Origin: Cladorhizidae sp. MBARI D1340-BT2
Lineage: Eukaryota; Porifera; Demospongiae; Poecilosclerida; Cladorhizidae
Assembly: GCA_028752905.1 (NCBI GenBank)
Contig: JAQNBH010000005.1
Span: 1,109,474 to 1,173,473 of the forward strand
DNA: 64,000 bases
Direction: 5' to 3'
Made by a program: the position numbers and the translations under genes. Shown piece by piece: positions 1 through 11,379 of this stretch. How positions within the stretch are numbered: the first letter of the stretch is position 1; each line of letters opens with the position of its first letter. The notes under the pieces are model-generated. The model had not been told where the DNA came from. It did not search any database and saw nothing but the letters and a program-made list of their open reading frames with translations.

Positions 1-1624
1 TGAGGAACAAACTCTGCTGCAGCAATTGTTGTAAGCTGGTTGAAGCCATTTGAGATTGGAGAGTAACTTGTGACTCATAGGTAATCGTTTGACAGCTCCC
101 TTGGCTGCAGCAATCCACCAAGCTTGGATAGTCTCCCTAAATTTTCTCACGTCTTCAGATGATAATCCATCCTCTTCTTCAAGGTATGATAGTGTGTTGT
201 GACCTATGAAAACTTCGTGTAAAGGGAGATACTCTTCTGAGTTATCAATACACACTTGTGAAACATGTTCAGCAGCACACACGTACTCAGAATTCATGAA
301 CCGCAACAGAAATTTTCGTATTAAGCCATCGAGCTCTTGGTAGAGAACATGAAGAATTGGAGATTGCTGCTGCATGTACCTGTTGAAATTATTAACAATT
401 GGTAATGCAGAACATAGAAAGAGCAAGTAAGCTTTGGTCAGAGGCTTTTCAAGTACAATTTTTACTCTTCTCACTACTGCCTGCTTATCCTCAGTACTTC
501 GAAAGTTTGAGAGTAAGGCTTTATTGCTCGATAAGACGATTTACTTCAAGGCTGAACCTTCGTGTTTGGCATGCTTTTAACAACTTGTCTGGCTTGCATT
601 CCACAAAACTCTAAAATTCTTCAAACTGTCGCAGCCTCCTTGGGCTCTTCTGGAAATAACACCATACATCAGTTGTCAGATCTTCCAATTCATCAGGCAA
701 GACTTTGCAGGCCTGCTATTAGTGCTGCTATGTGACAATGACAATGAAGAGCAACTAAAGCTGGCTGCTTACATCGTAACCGTGATATCACTGAATTTCG
801 TGCTCCCAACATTACATTGGCCCCATCTGTACCTAATCCGACAAATTATCATAAATGAGGGTAGTGGATTCTTGAAAATGCTTACCGATTGTGTTAAATA
901 GCAGTTCTGCAGTTGCCCTCTCTACACTCTCTAGGGCAAAGAAGACACATCTCACCTGTCCTTGGGTGTTATCGAAGAATTGAAGCATAATAGTAGCTTG
1001 TTTCAGTTGTCTTCAGTTTGGAGGCTGAAGTATTTAGTCTCTCTAACTGCTGCGGAAACGGTTTTCCAACAATCCTGGGCAATAACTTTCAACACAGCTG
1101 TTGCTTTAGTACGACTGCACTTAAAGTCTTTAGCAATAGAAGAATCAGAAAACATCAACTTGGATAGTTTGGTACAATGATCTCCCAATTGAAAGGCAAG
1201 ATGGTGCTCTCCAAGGAAATATGCGAAAGAGTACTTCTGCACGGATTACAGACTCCTCTCTATTGGCCCAAAGTAGGACTGTAGAGGCAGTACACCCACA
1301 CCATCTTTTTCTGAGTGTTTGTGTAATTTCGTTTCCTGATGTCTCCTGAGATCTCTAGTACCACCTCTTCCAAGGTTTATATCATGAGAGCATTTCATAC
1401 AGAAGGTAAAAGAAGAACCCTTTCTCGAAGTTGTGGCCCATGGGAAAAGTCTTTGCATACTGTACGATAGACACACAATCGCTTTTTTGCAGATTTAGAA
1501 GACCTAATAGATGTAGAGATTTGACTGTCAATGTCAATTTGTGAAACTCATTATCAGAGTCAGAATCCATATCTGAAGAATCTTCTTCTGGTAACCTTGA
1601 AGTACTGGGTTCTGAAGATGCCAT
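1..1624 (-). pseudogene. hAT-type transposase relic (BED-like zinc finger, hAT core), frameshifted, 3' end outside window
   Basis: Reading the minus strand from an ATG at 1624, the N-terminus is acidic and serine rich (MASSEPSTSRLPEEDSSDMD). A zinc-finger-like block follows around 1310-1420 (FTFCMKCSHDINLGRGG, then an H-x5-H pair). Around 1000-1240 comes a segment typical of hAT-like transposase-derived proteins (AYFLGEHHLAFQLGDH, then RTKATAVLKVIAQD). Around 700-960 there are stretches such as LQFFDNTQGQ, ESVERATAELLFNTIGKHF, QMGPM (degenerate from a TDGAN-type motif) and LPDELEDLTTDVW. Near 60-260 is a C-terminal block (EEEDGLSSEDVRKF, WWIAAAKGAVKRLPMSH). The frame changes several times, for example near 1400 and 800-850, and stops interrupt it, so it is not translatable as one protein. 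The window begins before the expected C-terminal dimerisation domain. Family assignment rests on recognised motif order, not on a search. A domesticated gene whose frameshifts are sequencing errors is possible but less likely given their number. Confidence 0.7.
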
Positions 1625-2105
1625 AGCTAACTCTCTCTGACACTCACTGTGAAAGATTCTAACTCTTGCACAAATCAGGCTTTAAATACCCAACCAGATA
1701 GCTCATGCATGAGCATGCACATAGATCAAAGGGTTCTGGCTCTGCAGGCATATTCCTGCACAGATCTGGGTGAACACAGGACAGTGCAGGAATATTCCTG
1801 CACAAACCAAGTGACCACATGAATATTCCTGCACAGACTAGGTGACCACAAAATGACCACACTCAGCTAATACCACAGAGAGTGGTTTTGAAATAGGCTG
1901 CACATGGTCTGATATGCATGAAATGTCAAACAATTTTCTAATTATGAAAAATCCAAACATTTATTGATAAAATCCAAACAGAAAATTTAATTAAGGGTCA
2001 AAAATCCAAACAGTTTGGATAAAATCCAACACTATGGCAACACTGCATATGTGCATAAACACTCACAACATTCCCAATTCATAGAGATAGGTTCAGAAGG
2101 CAAAG
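1625..2105. other. Upstream of the hAT relic, no gene seen; short degenerate repeats
   Basis: No coding signal is visible. Between about 1740 and 1850 the motif ATATTCCTGCACA recurs three to four times. Between 1945 and 2030 AAAATCCAAACA-type motifs recur. These could be terminal or subterminal repeats of the hAT element, but no clean terminal inverted repeat could be matched. Confidence 0.4.
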
Positions 2106-4038
2106 AAGGTCCATGTTCAGAAGGTGTAGGTTGGGAAGGTCCATGTTCAGAGGGTGTGGGTTGAGAAGGTCCATGTTCAGAAGGTGTAGGTTGGGAAGGT
2201 CCATGTTCAGAAGGTGTAGGTTGGGAAGGTCCATGTTCAGAAGGTGTAGGTTGGGAAGGTCCATGTTCAGAAGGTGTAGGTTGAGAAGGTCCATGTTCAG
2301 AAGGTGTAGGTTGGGAAGGTCCATGTTCAGAAGGTGTAGGTTGGGAAGGTCCATGTTCAGAGGGTGTAGGTTGAGAAGGTCCATGTTCAGAAGGTGTAGG
2401 TTGGGAAGGTCCATGTTCAGAAGGTGTAGGTTGGGAAGGTCCATGTTCAGAAGGTGTAAGTTGGGAAGGTCCATGTTCAGAGGGTGTAGGTTGGGAACGT
2501 CCATGTTCAGAAGGTGTAGGTCGGGAAGGTCCATGTTCAGAGGGTGTAGGTTGGGAAGGTCCATGTTCAGAAGGTGTAAGGTCCATGTTCAGAAGGTGTA
2601 GGTTGGGAAGGTCCATGTTCAGAGGGTGTAGGTTGGGAAGGTCCATGTTCAGAGGGTGTAGGTTGGGAAGGTCCATGTTCAGAAGGTGTAGGTTGGGAAG
2701 GTCCATGTTCAGAAGGTGTAGGTTGAGAAGGTCCATGTTCAGAAGGTGTAGGTTGGGAAGGTCCATGTTCAGAGGGTGTAGGTTGGGAAGGTCCATGTTC
2801 AGAGGGTGTAGGTTGGGAAGGTCCATGTTCAGAAGGTGTAGGTTGGGAAGGTCCATGTTCAGAAGGTGTAGGTTGAGAAGGTCCATGTTCAGAGGGTGTA
2901 GGTTGAGAAGGTCCATGTTCAGAGGGTGTAGGTTGGGAAGGTCCATGTTCAGAGGGTGTAGGTTGAGAAGGTCCATGTTCAGAGGATGTAGGTTGGGAAG
3001 GTCCATGTTCAGAGGGTGTAGGTTGAGAAGGTCCATGTTCAGAGGGTGTAGGTTGGGAAGGTCCATGTTCAGAGGGTGTAGGTTGAGAAGGTCCATGTTC
3101 AGAGGGTGTAGGTTGGGAAGGTCCATGTTCAGAGGGTGTAGGTTGAGAAGGTCCATGTTCAGAAGGTGTAGGTTGGGAAGGTCCATGTTCAGAAGGTGTA
3201 GGTTGGGAAGGTCCATGTTCAGAGGGTGTCGGTTGAGAAGGTCCATGTTCAGAGGGTGTAGGTTGGGAAGGTCCATGTTCAGAAGGTGTAGGTTGAGTAG
3301 GTCCATGTTCAGAAGGTGTAGGTTGGGAAGGTCCATGTTCAGAGGGTGTAGGTTGGGAAGGTCCATGTTCAGAAGGTGTAGGTTGAGAAGGTCCATGTTC
3401 AGAAGGTGTAGGTTGGGAAGGTCCATGTTCAGAAGGTGTAGGTTGGGAAGGTCCATGTTCAGAGGGTGTAGGTTGGGAAGGTCCATGTTCAGAAGGTGTA
3501 GGTTGGGAAGGTCCATGTTCAGAGGGTGTAGGTTGAGAAGGTCCATGTTCAGAGGGTGTAGGTTGGGAAGGTCCATGTTCAGAGGGTGTAGGTTGAGAAG
3601 GTCCATGTTCAGAAGGTGTAGGTTGGGAAGGTCCATGTTCAGAAGGTGTAGGTTGAGAAGGTCCATGTTCAGAAGGTGTAGGTTGGGAAGGTCCATGTTC
3701 AGAGGGTGTAGGTTGAGAAGGTCCATGTTGAGAAGGTGTAGGTTGGGAAGGTCCATGTTCAGAAGGTGTAGGTTGGGAAGGTCCATGTTCAGAGGGTGTA
3801 GGTTGGGAAGGTCCATGTTCAGAAGGTGTAGGTTGGGAAGGTCCATGTTCAGAAGGTGTAGGTTGGGAAGGTCCATGTTCAGAGGGTGTAGGTTGAGAAG
3901 GTCCATGTTCAGAAGGTGTAGGTTGGGAAGGTCCATGTTCAGAAGGTGTAGGTTGGGAAGGTCCATGTTCAGAGGGTGTAGGTTGAGAAGGTCCATGTTC
4001 AGAAGGTGTAGGTTGGGAAGGTCCATGTTCAGAAGGTG
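2106..4038. repeat. 30-bp minisatellite, about 64 units
   Basis: Head-to-tail 30-bp units containing GGTCCATGTTCAGAAGG. Nearly all variation is A/G at two fixed positions (TTGAGAAG/TTGGGAAG and AGAAGG/AGAGGG). One shortened unit lies near 2570-2585. Because 30 is a multiple of three and the unit has no stop in several frames, long open frames appear on both strands; they are repeat artefacts. Confidence 0.97.
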
Positions 4039-6113
4039 CATGTCTGAGGAAAGGCAACCCTCACTGGTCCACATGGCATGTCTGAGGAAAGGTAACCCTC
4101 ACTGGTCCACATGGCATGTCTGAGGAAAGGTAACCCTCACTGGTCCACATGCATGTCTGAGGAAAGGTAACCCTCACTGGTCCACATGCATGTCTGAGGA
4201 AAGGTAACCTTCACTGGTCCACATGCATGTCTGAGGAAAGGTAACCCTCACTGGTCCACATGCATGTCTGAGGAAAGGCAACCCTCACTGGTCCACATGG
4301 CATGTCTGAGGAAAGGCAACCCTCACTGGTCCACATGGCATGTCTGAGGAAAGGTAACCCTCACTGGTCCACATGCATGTCTGAGGAAAGGCAACCCTCA
4401 CTGGTCCACATGCATGTCTGAGGAAAGGCAACCCTCACTGGTCCACATGGCATGTCTGAGGAAAGGTAACCCTCACTGGTCCACATGCATGTCTGAGGAA
4501 AGGCAACCCTCACTGGTCCACATGGCATGTCTGAGGAAAGGCAACCCTCACTGGTCCACATGGCATGTCTGAGGAAAGGCAACCCTCACTGCTCCACATG
4601 CATGTCTGAGGCAAGGCAACCCTCACTGGTTCACATGGCATGTCTGAGGAAAGGCAACCCTCACTGGTCCACATGGCATGTCTGAGGAAAGGCAACCCTC
4701 ACTGATCCACATGGCATGTCTGAGGAAAGGCAACCCTCACTGGTCCACATGGCATGTCTGAGGAAAGGTAACCCTCACTGGTCCACATGGCATGTCTGAG
4801 GAAAGGCAACCCTCACTGGTCCACATGGCATGTCTGAGGAAAGGCAACCCTCACTGGTCCACATGCATGTCTGAGGAAAGGCAACCCTCACTGGTCCACA
4901 TGCATGTCTGAGGAAAGGCAACCCTCACTGGTCCACATGGCATGTCTGAGGAAAGGCAACCCTCACTGGTCCACATGCATGTCTGACGCAAGGCAACCCT
5001 CACTGGTTCACATGGCATGTCTGAGGAAAGGCAACCCTCACTGGTCCACATGGCATGTCTGAGGAAAGGCAACCCTCACTGATCCACATGGCATGTCTGA
5101 GGAAAGGCAATCCTCACTGGTCCACATGGCATGTCTGAGGAAAGGTAACCCTCACTGGTCCACATGGCATGTCTGAGGAAAGGCAACCCTCACTGGTCCA
5201 CATGGCATGTCTGAGGAAAGGCAACCCTCACTGGTCCACATGCATGTCTGAGGAAAGGCAACCCTCACTGGTCCACATGCATGTCTGAGGAAAGGCAACC
5301 CTCACTGATCCTCATGGCATGTCTGAGGAAAGGCAACCCTCACTGGTCCACATGCATGTCTGAGGAAAGGCAACCCTCACTGGTCCACATGGCATGTCTG
5401 AGGAAAGGCAACCCTCACTGGTCCACATGGCATGACTGAGGAAAGGCAACCCTCACTGGTCCACATGCATGTCTGAGGAAAGGCAACCCTCACTGGTCCA
5501 CATGCATGTCTGAGGAAAGGCAACCCTCACTGATCCTCATGGCATGTCTGAGGAATGGCAACCCTCACTGGTCCACATGCATGTCTGAGGAAAGGCAACC
5601 CTCACTGGTCCACATGGCATGTCTGAGGAAAGGCAACCCTCACTGATCCACATGGCATGTCTGAGGAAAGGCAACCCTCACTGGTCCACATGGCATGTCT
5701 GAGGAAAGGTAACCCTCACTGGTCCACATGGCATGTCTGAGGAAAGGCAACCCTCACTGGTCCACATGGCATGTCTGAGGAAAGGCAACCCTCACTGGTC
5801 CACATGCATGTCTGAGGAAAGGCAACCCTCACTGGTCCACATGCATGTCTGAGGAAAGGCAACCCTCACTGGTCCACATGCATGTCTGAGGAAAGGCAAC
5901 CCTCACTGGTCCACATGCATGTCTGAGGAAAGGCAACCCTCACTGATCCTCATGGCATGTCTGAGGAAAGGCAACCCTCACTGGTCCACATGCATGTCTG
6001 AGGAAAGGCAACCCTCACTGGTCCACATGGCATGTCTGAGGAAAGGCAACCCTCACTGGTCCACATGGCATGTCTGAGGAAAGGTAACCCTCACTGGTCC
6101 ACATGCATGTCTG
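4038..6113. repeat. 37/38-bp minisatellite, about 55 units
   Basis: Units carry CATGTCTGAGGAAAGGCAAC, then CCTCACTGGTCCACATG. Two length forms differ by one G (ACATGCATG versus ACATGGCATG). The array follows the 30-bp array with no spacer, and both units contain GGTCCA followed within a few bases by ATG. Common variants are GGCAACC/GGTAACC and TGGTCC/TGATCC. Confidence 0.97.
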
Positions 6114-6713
6114 TTGGTTTCACCTTTACACAAAAACAAAGTTGACATCTCGGCTAAAACTCACTTTGATGGCCTCTTGGTATCCTAAATGGTGTTTTGG
6201 CTGATAACAAAAAAAACTTCAATTTCTTGAATCTTCCACAAAAGGTAGTAAACCAGCAGCCCCAAAGAACGTGAAATTCATCTTCAAGACCTTGTAGTAT
6301 ATATCTATCTATCCCCCCCCCCCCCCCCCCCCCCCACCCCCCCACCCACACACACACACTACCAGAATACTCCAATGCTAACCTGTTTTTCAATTCAGTA
6401 AAACACCTGAAAATAGGTAGAATAATAATATCTAGACTAGCTAAGCAAGCAGCTGTACTTTTTGCTACCGAGAAGTGGTTGGTTTGTGACAGTTAACAGC
6501 AAGACTTCAACAAAACCAGATATCTATGATGCATGTGTCTATGTATGTACATATGACTACAGACCTTACATGGTAAATTAACTGGTGTTACACTCGTTAA
6601 CTTCTTGATTGCTACTTTACTACAAAAAAATTGAAACGAGACAAAAATATATATTGGCTGGTGTTCAATATATTAATAGGTAAAGGGTCCTGTAATAGTT
6701 TAAATAAGAATTT
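6114..6713. other. Unique spacer with a poly(C) tract
   Basis: No gene is seen. A run of about 22 C followed by interrupted C runs and (CA)n occupies about 6313-6360. The remainder is AT-rich unique sequence without convincing exons. Confidence 0.5.
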
Positions 6714-9700
6714 GTATTCACCCCATCAGTGTATCTATCCTTGTACTCACCCCATCAGTGTATCTATCCTTGTATTCACCCCATCAGTGTACCTATCCTT
6801 GTACTCACCCCATCAGTGTATCTATCCTTGTATTCACCCCATCAGTGTACCTATCCTTGTATTCACCCCATCAGTGTACCTATCCTTGTATTCACCCCAT
6901 CAGTGTACCTATCCTTGTATTCACCCCATCAGTGTACCTATCCTTGTATTCACCCCATCAGTGTATCTATCCTTGTATTCACCCCATCAGTGTATCTATC
7001 CTTGTATTCACCCCATCAGTGTATCTATCCTTGTATTCACCCCATCAGTGTATCTATCCTTGTATTCACCCCATCAGTGTATCTATCCTTGTATTCACCC
7101 CATCAGTGTATCTATCCTTGTATTCACCCCATCAGTGTATCTATCCTTGTATTCACCCCATCAGTGTACCTATCCTTGTATTCACCCCATCAGTGTATCT
7201 ATCCTTGTATTCACCCCATCAGTGTACCTATCCTTGTATTCACCCCATCAGTGTATCTATCCTTGTATTCACCCCATCAGTGTATCTATCCTTGTATTCA
7301 CCCCATCAGTGTATCTATCCTTGTATTCACCCCATCAGTGTATCTATCCTTGTATTCACCCCATCAGTGTATCTATCCTTGTATTCACCCCATCAGTGTA
7401 TCTATCCTTGTATTCACCCCATCAGTGTATCTATCCTTGTATTCACCCCATCAGTGTATCTATCCTTGTATTCACCCCATCAGTGTACCTATCCTTGTAT
7501 TCACCCCATCAGTGTACCTATCCTTGTATTCACCCCATCAGTGTATCTATCCTTGTATTCACCCCATCAGTGTATCTATCCTTGTATTCACCCCATCAGT
7601 GTATCTATCCTTGTATTCACCCCATCAGTGTATCTATCCTTGTATTCACCCCATCAGTGTATCTATCCTTGTATTCACCCCATCAGTGTATCTATCCTTG
7701 TATTCACCCCATCAGTGTATCTATCCTTGTATTCACCCCATCAGTGTACCTATCCTTGTATTCACCCCATCAGTGTATCTATCCTTGTATTCACCCCATC
7801 AGTGTATCTATCCTTGTATTCACCCCATCAGTGTATCTATCCTTGTATTCACCCCATCAGTGTACCTATCCTTGTATTCACCCCATCAGTGTACCTATCC
7901 TTGTATTCACCCCATCAGTGTATCTATCCTTGTATTCACCCCATCAGTGTATCTATCCTTGTATTCACCCCATCAGTGTATCTATCCTTGTATTCACCCC
8001 ATCAGTGTACCTATCCTTGTATTCACCCCATCAGTGTATCTATCCTTGTATTCACCTCATCAGTGTATCTATCCTTGTATTCACCCCATCAGTGTATCTA
8101 TCCTTGTATTCACCCCATCAGTGTATCTATCCTTGTATTCACCCCATCAGTGTACCTATCCTTGTATTCACCCCATCAGTGTATCTATCCTTGTATTCAC
8201 CCCATCAGTGTATCTATCCTTGTATTCACCCCCATCAGTGTATCTATCCTTGTATTCACCCCATCAGTGTATCTATCCTTGTATTCACCCCATCAGTGTA
8301 TCTATCCTTGTATTCACCCCATCAGTGTATCTATCCTTGTATTCACCCCATCAGTGTACCTATCCTTGTATTCACCCCATCAGTGTATCTATCCTTGTAT
8401 TCACCCCATCAGTGTATCTATCCTTGTATTCACCCCATCAGTGTATCTATCCTTGTATTCACCCCATCAGTGTACCTATCCTTGTATTCACCCCATCAGT
8501 GTATCTATCCTTGTATTCACCCCATCAGTGTATCTATCCTTGTATTCACCCCATCAGTGTATCTATCATTGTATTCACCCCATCAGTGTACCTATCCTTG
8601 TATTCACCCCATCAGTGTATCTATCCTTGTATTCACCCCATCAGTGTATCTATCCTTGTATTCACCCCATCAGTGTATCTATCCTTGTATTCACCCCATC
8701 AGTGTATCTATCCTTGTATTCACCCCATCAGTGTATCTATCCTTGTATTCACCCCATCAGTGTATCTATCCTTGTATTCACCCCATCAGTGTATCTATCC
8801 TTGTATTCACCCCATCAGTGTATCTATCCTTGTATTCACCCCATCAGTGTATCTATCCTTGTATTCACCCCATCAGTGTACCTATCCTTGTATTCACCCC
8901 ATCAGTGTATCTATCCTTGTATTCACCCCATCAGTGTATCTATCCTTGTATTCACCCCATCAGTGTACTATCCTTGTATTCACCCCATCGGTGTATCTAT
9001 CCTTGTATTCACCCCATCAGTGTACCTATCCTTGTATTCACCCCATCAGTGTACCTATCCTTGTATTCACCCCATCAGTGTACCTATCCTTGTATTCACC
9101 CCATCAGTGTACCTATCCTTGTATTCACCCCATCAGTGTATCTATCCTTGTATTCACCCCATCAGTGTATCTATCCTTGTATTCACCCCATCAGTGTACT
9201 ATCCTTGTATTCACCCCATCAGTGTACCTATCCTTGTATTCACCCCATCAGTGTACCTATCCTTGTATTCACCCCATCAGTGTATCTATCCTTGTATTCA
9301 CCCCATCAGTGTACTATCCTTGTATTCACCCCATCAGTGTATCTATCCTTGTATTCACCCCATCAGTGTATCTATCCTTGTATTCACCCCATCAGTGTAC
9401 CTATCCTTGTATTCACCCCATCAGTGTATCTATCCTTGTATTCACCCCATCAGTGTATCTATCCTTGTATTCACCCCATCAGTGTATCTATCCTTGTATT
9501 CACCCCATCAGTGTATCTATCCTTGTATTCACCCCATCAGTGTATCTATCCTTGTATTCACCCCATCAGTGTATCTATCCTTGTATTCACCCCATCAGTG
9601 TACCTATCCTTGTATTCACCTCATCAGTGTATCTATCCTTGTATTCACCCCATCAGTGTATCTATCCTTGTATTCACCCCATCAGTGTATCTATCCTTGT

Positions 9701-10525
9701 ATTCACCCCATCAGTGTATCTATCCTTGTATTCACCCCATCAGTGTATCTATCCTTGTATTCACCCCATCAGTGTACCTATCCTTGTATTCAGCCCATCA
9801 GTGTACCTATCCTTGTATTCACCCCATCAGTGTACCTATCCTTGTATTCACCCCATCAGTGTATCTATCCTTGTATTCACCCCATCAGTGTACCTATCCT
9901 TGTATTCACCCCATCAGTGTACCTATCCTTGTATTCATCCCATCAGTGTATCTATCCTTGTATTCACCCCATCAGTGTATCTATCCTTGTATTCACCCCA
10001 TCAGTGTACCTATCCTTGTATTCACCCCATCAGTGTATCTATCCTTGTATTCACCCCATCAGTGTATCTATCCTTGTATTCACCCCATCAGTGTACCTAT
10101 CCTTGTATTCACCCCATCAGTGTATCTATCCTTGTATTCACCCCATCAGTGTATCTATCCTTGTATTCACCCCATCAGTGTATCTATCCTTGTATTCACC
10201 CCATCAGTGTACCTATCCTTGTATTCACCCCATCAGTGTATCTATCCTTGTATTCACCCCATCAGTGTATCTATCCTTGTATTCACCCCATCAGTGTATC
10301 TATCCTTGTATTCACCCCATCAGTATATCTAATCTATCCTTGTATTCACCCCATCAGTGTATCTATCCTTGTATTCACCCCATCAGTGTATCTATCCTTG
10401 TATTCACCCCATCAGTCTATCTATCCTTGTATTCACCCCGTCAGTGTACTATCCTTGTATTCACCCCATCAGTTCTATCCTTGTATTCACCCTATCTATC
10501 TTTGTATTCATCGTACATTCACCCA
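6714..10525. repeat. 29-bp minisatellite, about 130 units
   Basis: Tandem units of 29 bp containing CACCCCATCAGTGTATCTAT. The main polymorphism is GTATCT/GTACCT. A few units have one-base indels (near 8230, 8968, 9199, 9312). The last 100 bp decay. The unit contains no forward stop, so all three forward frames stay open for about 1,230-1,280 codons with the same 29-residue cycle. This reflects unit composition and is not evidence of a protein. Confidence 0.98.
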
Positions 10526-11379
10526 TTAAAAAATGAGCGGTCTCCCACCCCCACTCACCGGCGCAAGTGTCATATGGCACTCTGTAAAAAGCATGTGTGC
10601 CATCATTTATGAGTCATTGTCATAAAATAGCTCATTTCGAGCTCTATTTATCCACCCAATTTCAAGTGCAGTAAAACAAGGTAAAAGAATATTGAAATGC
10701 TGACCAATCACAATTTTGACAACCTAAAAATGACGAACTAAGTCTAGCAGAAGTCATTTTTAGCGACACTCAGAGACAGGTGTCTCATTACTTGCCTGAA
10801 GGTGACTCTAGTGAGGGAGAAGATTGTGGCATCGTTTTACTTGAGTATGGAGTCTTGAATATGATGGCCGCAACAGTCAAAACCGTTTAACGCAGGTGGA
10901 TGAAGTGTACAGCAGAAAGTGACAGCTTGATCTACGATGATGAAAGCACGGATCTGAAGAACTCTCATGTTTGTGAATGGGATCAAGCTGTAATAATTAT
11001 GATTGCCCAAAGAATTCCAGGTAAAGTGCAGGGGAATGGCTTCCCATGTATGGCTGGGATTCCGTACTGTATGTTTATAAACTTGATGATGGATGATGAT
11101 TAGAGAACTGGCCTCTCTTTTGCCTCCTCGTTCACAAGTCAATTATAAGCAAATGTCATATGGCAGGAATTATTTGTGTGGTACCTGTGGCAATAGACAC
11201 TCTGAATGACTCTAGTATGTGATTCTAATATGTAATATCCTGTATTTAGCAATCTACTAGTAATTTCTGAATATAATACAATGTCAGGTGATGGTGGGCA
11301 TCTTTTAGAGCTGAAGAACACTACATGGTAGCCAGTAATTCTCTTAGTGGCCACCCGAATCCTTTGACTTCAATTATCC
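10526..11379. other. Intergenic, no gene recognised
   Basis: Short open frames exist on both strands but none shows recognisable motifs or splice-linked continuation. The segment may include the untranslated leader or 5' LTR of the downstream gypsy relic, but no matching LTR pair was found. Confidence 0.4.

Noticed and set aside
2032..10612. Very long open frames (hundreds to more than 1,200 codons) over the 30-bp and 29-bp arrays, on both strands
   Set aside because: They consist of the repeat unit translated in every open frame, have no non-repeat domain, and overlap one another in several frames. They reflect units without stops, not genes.
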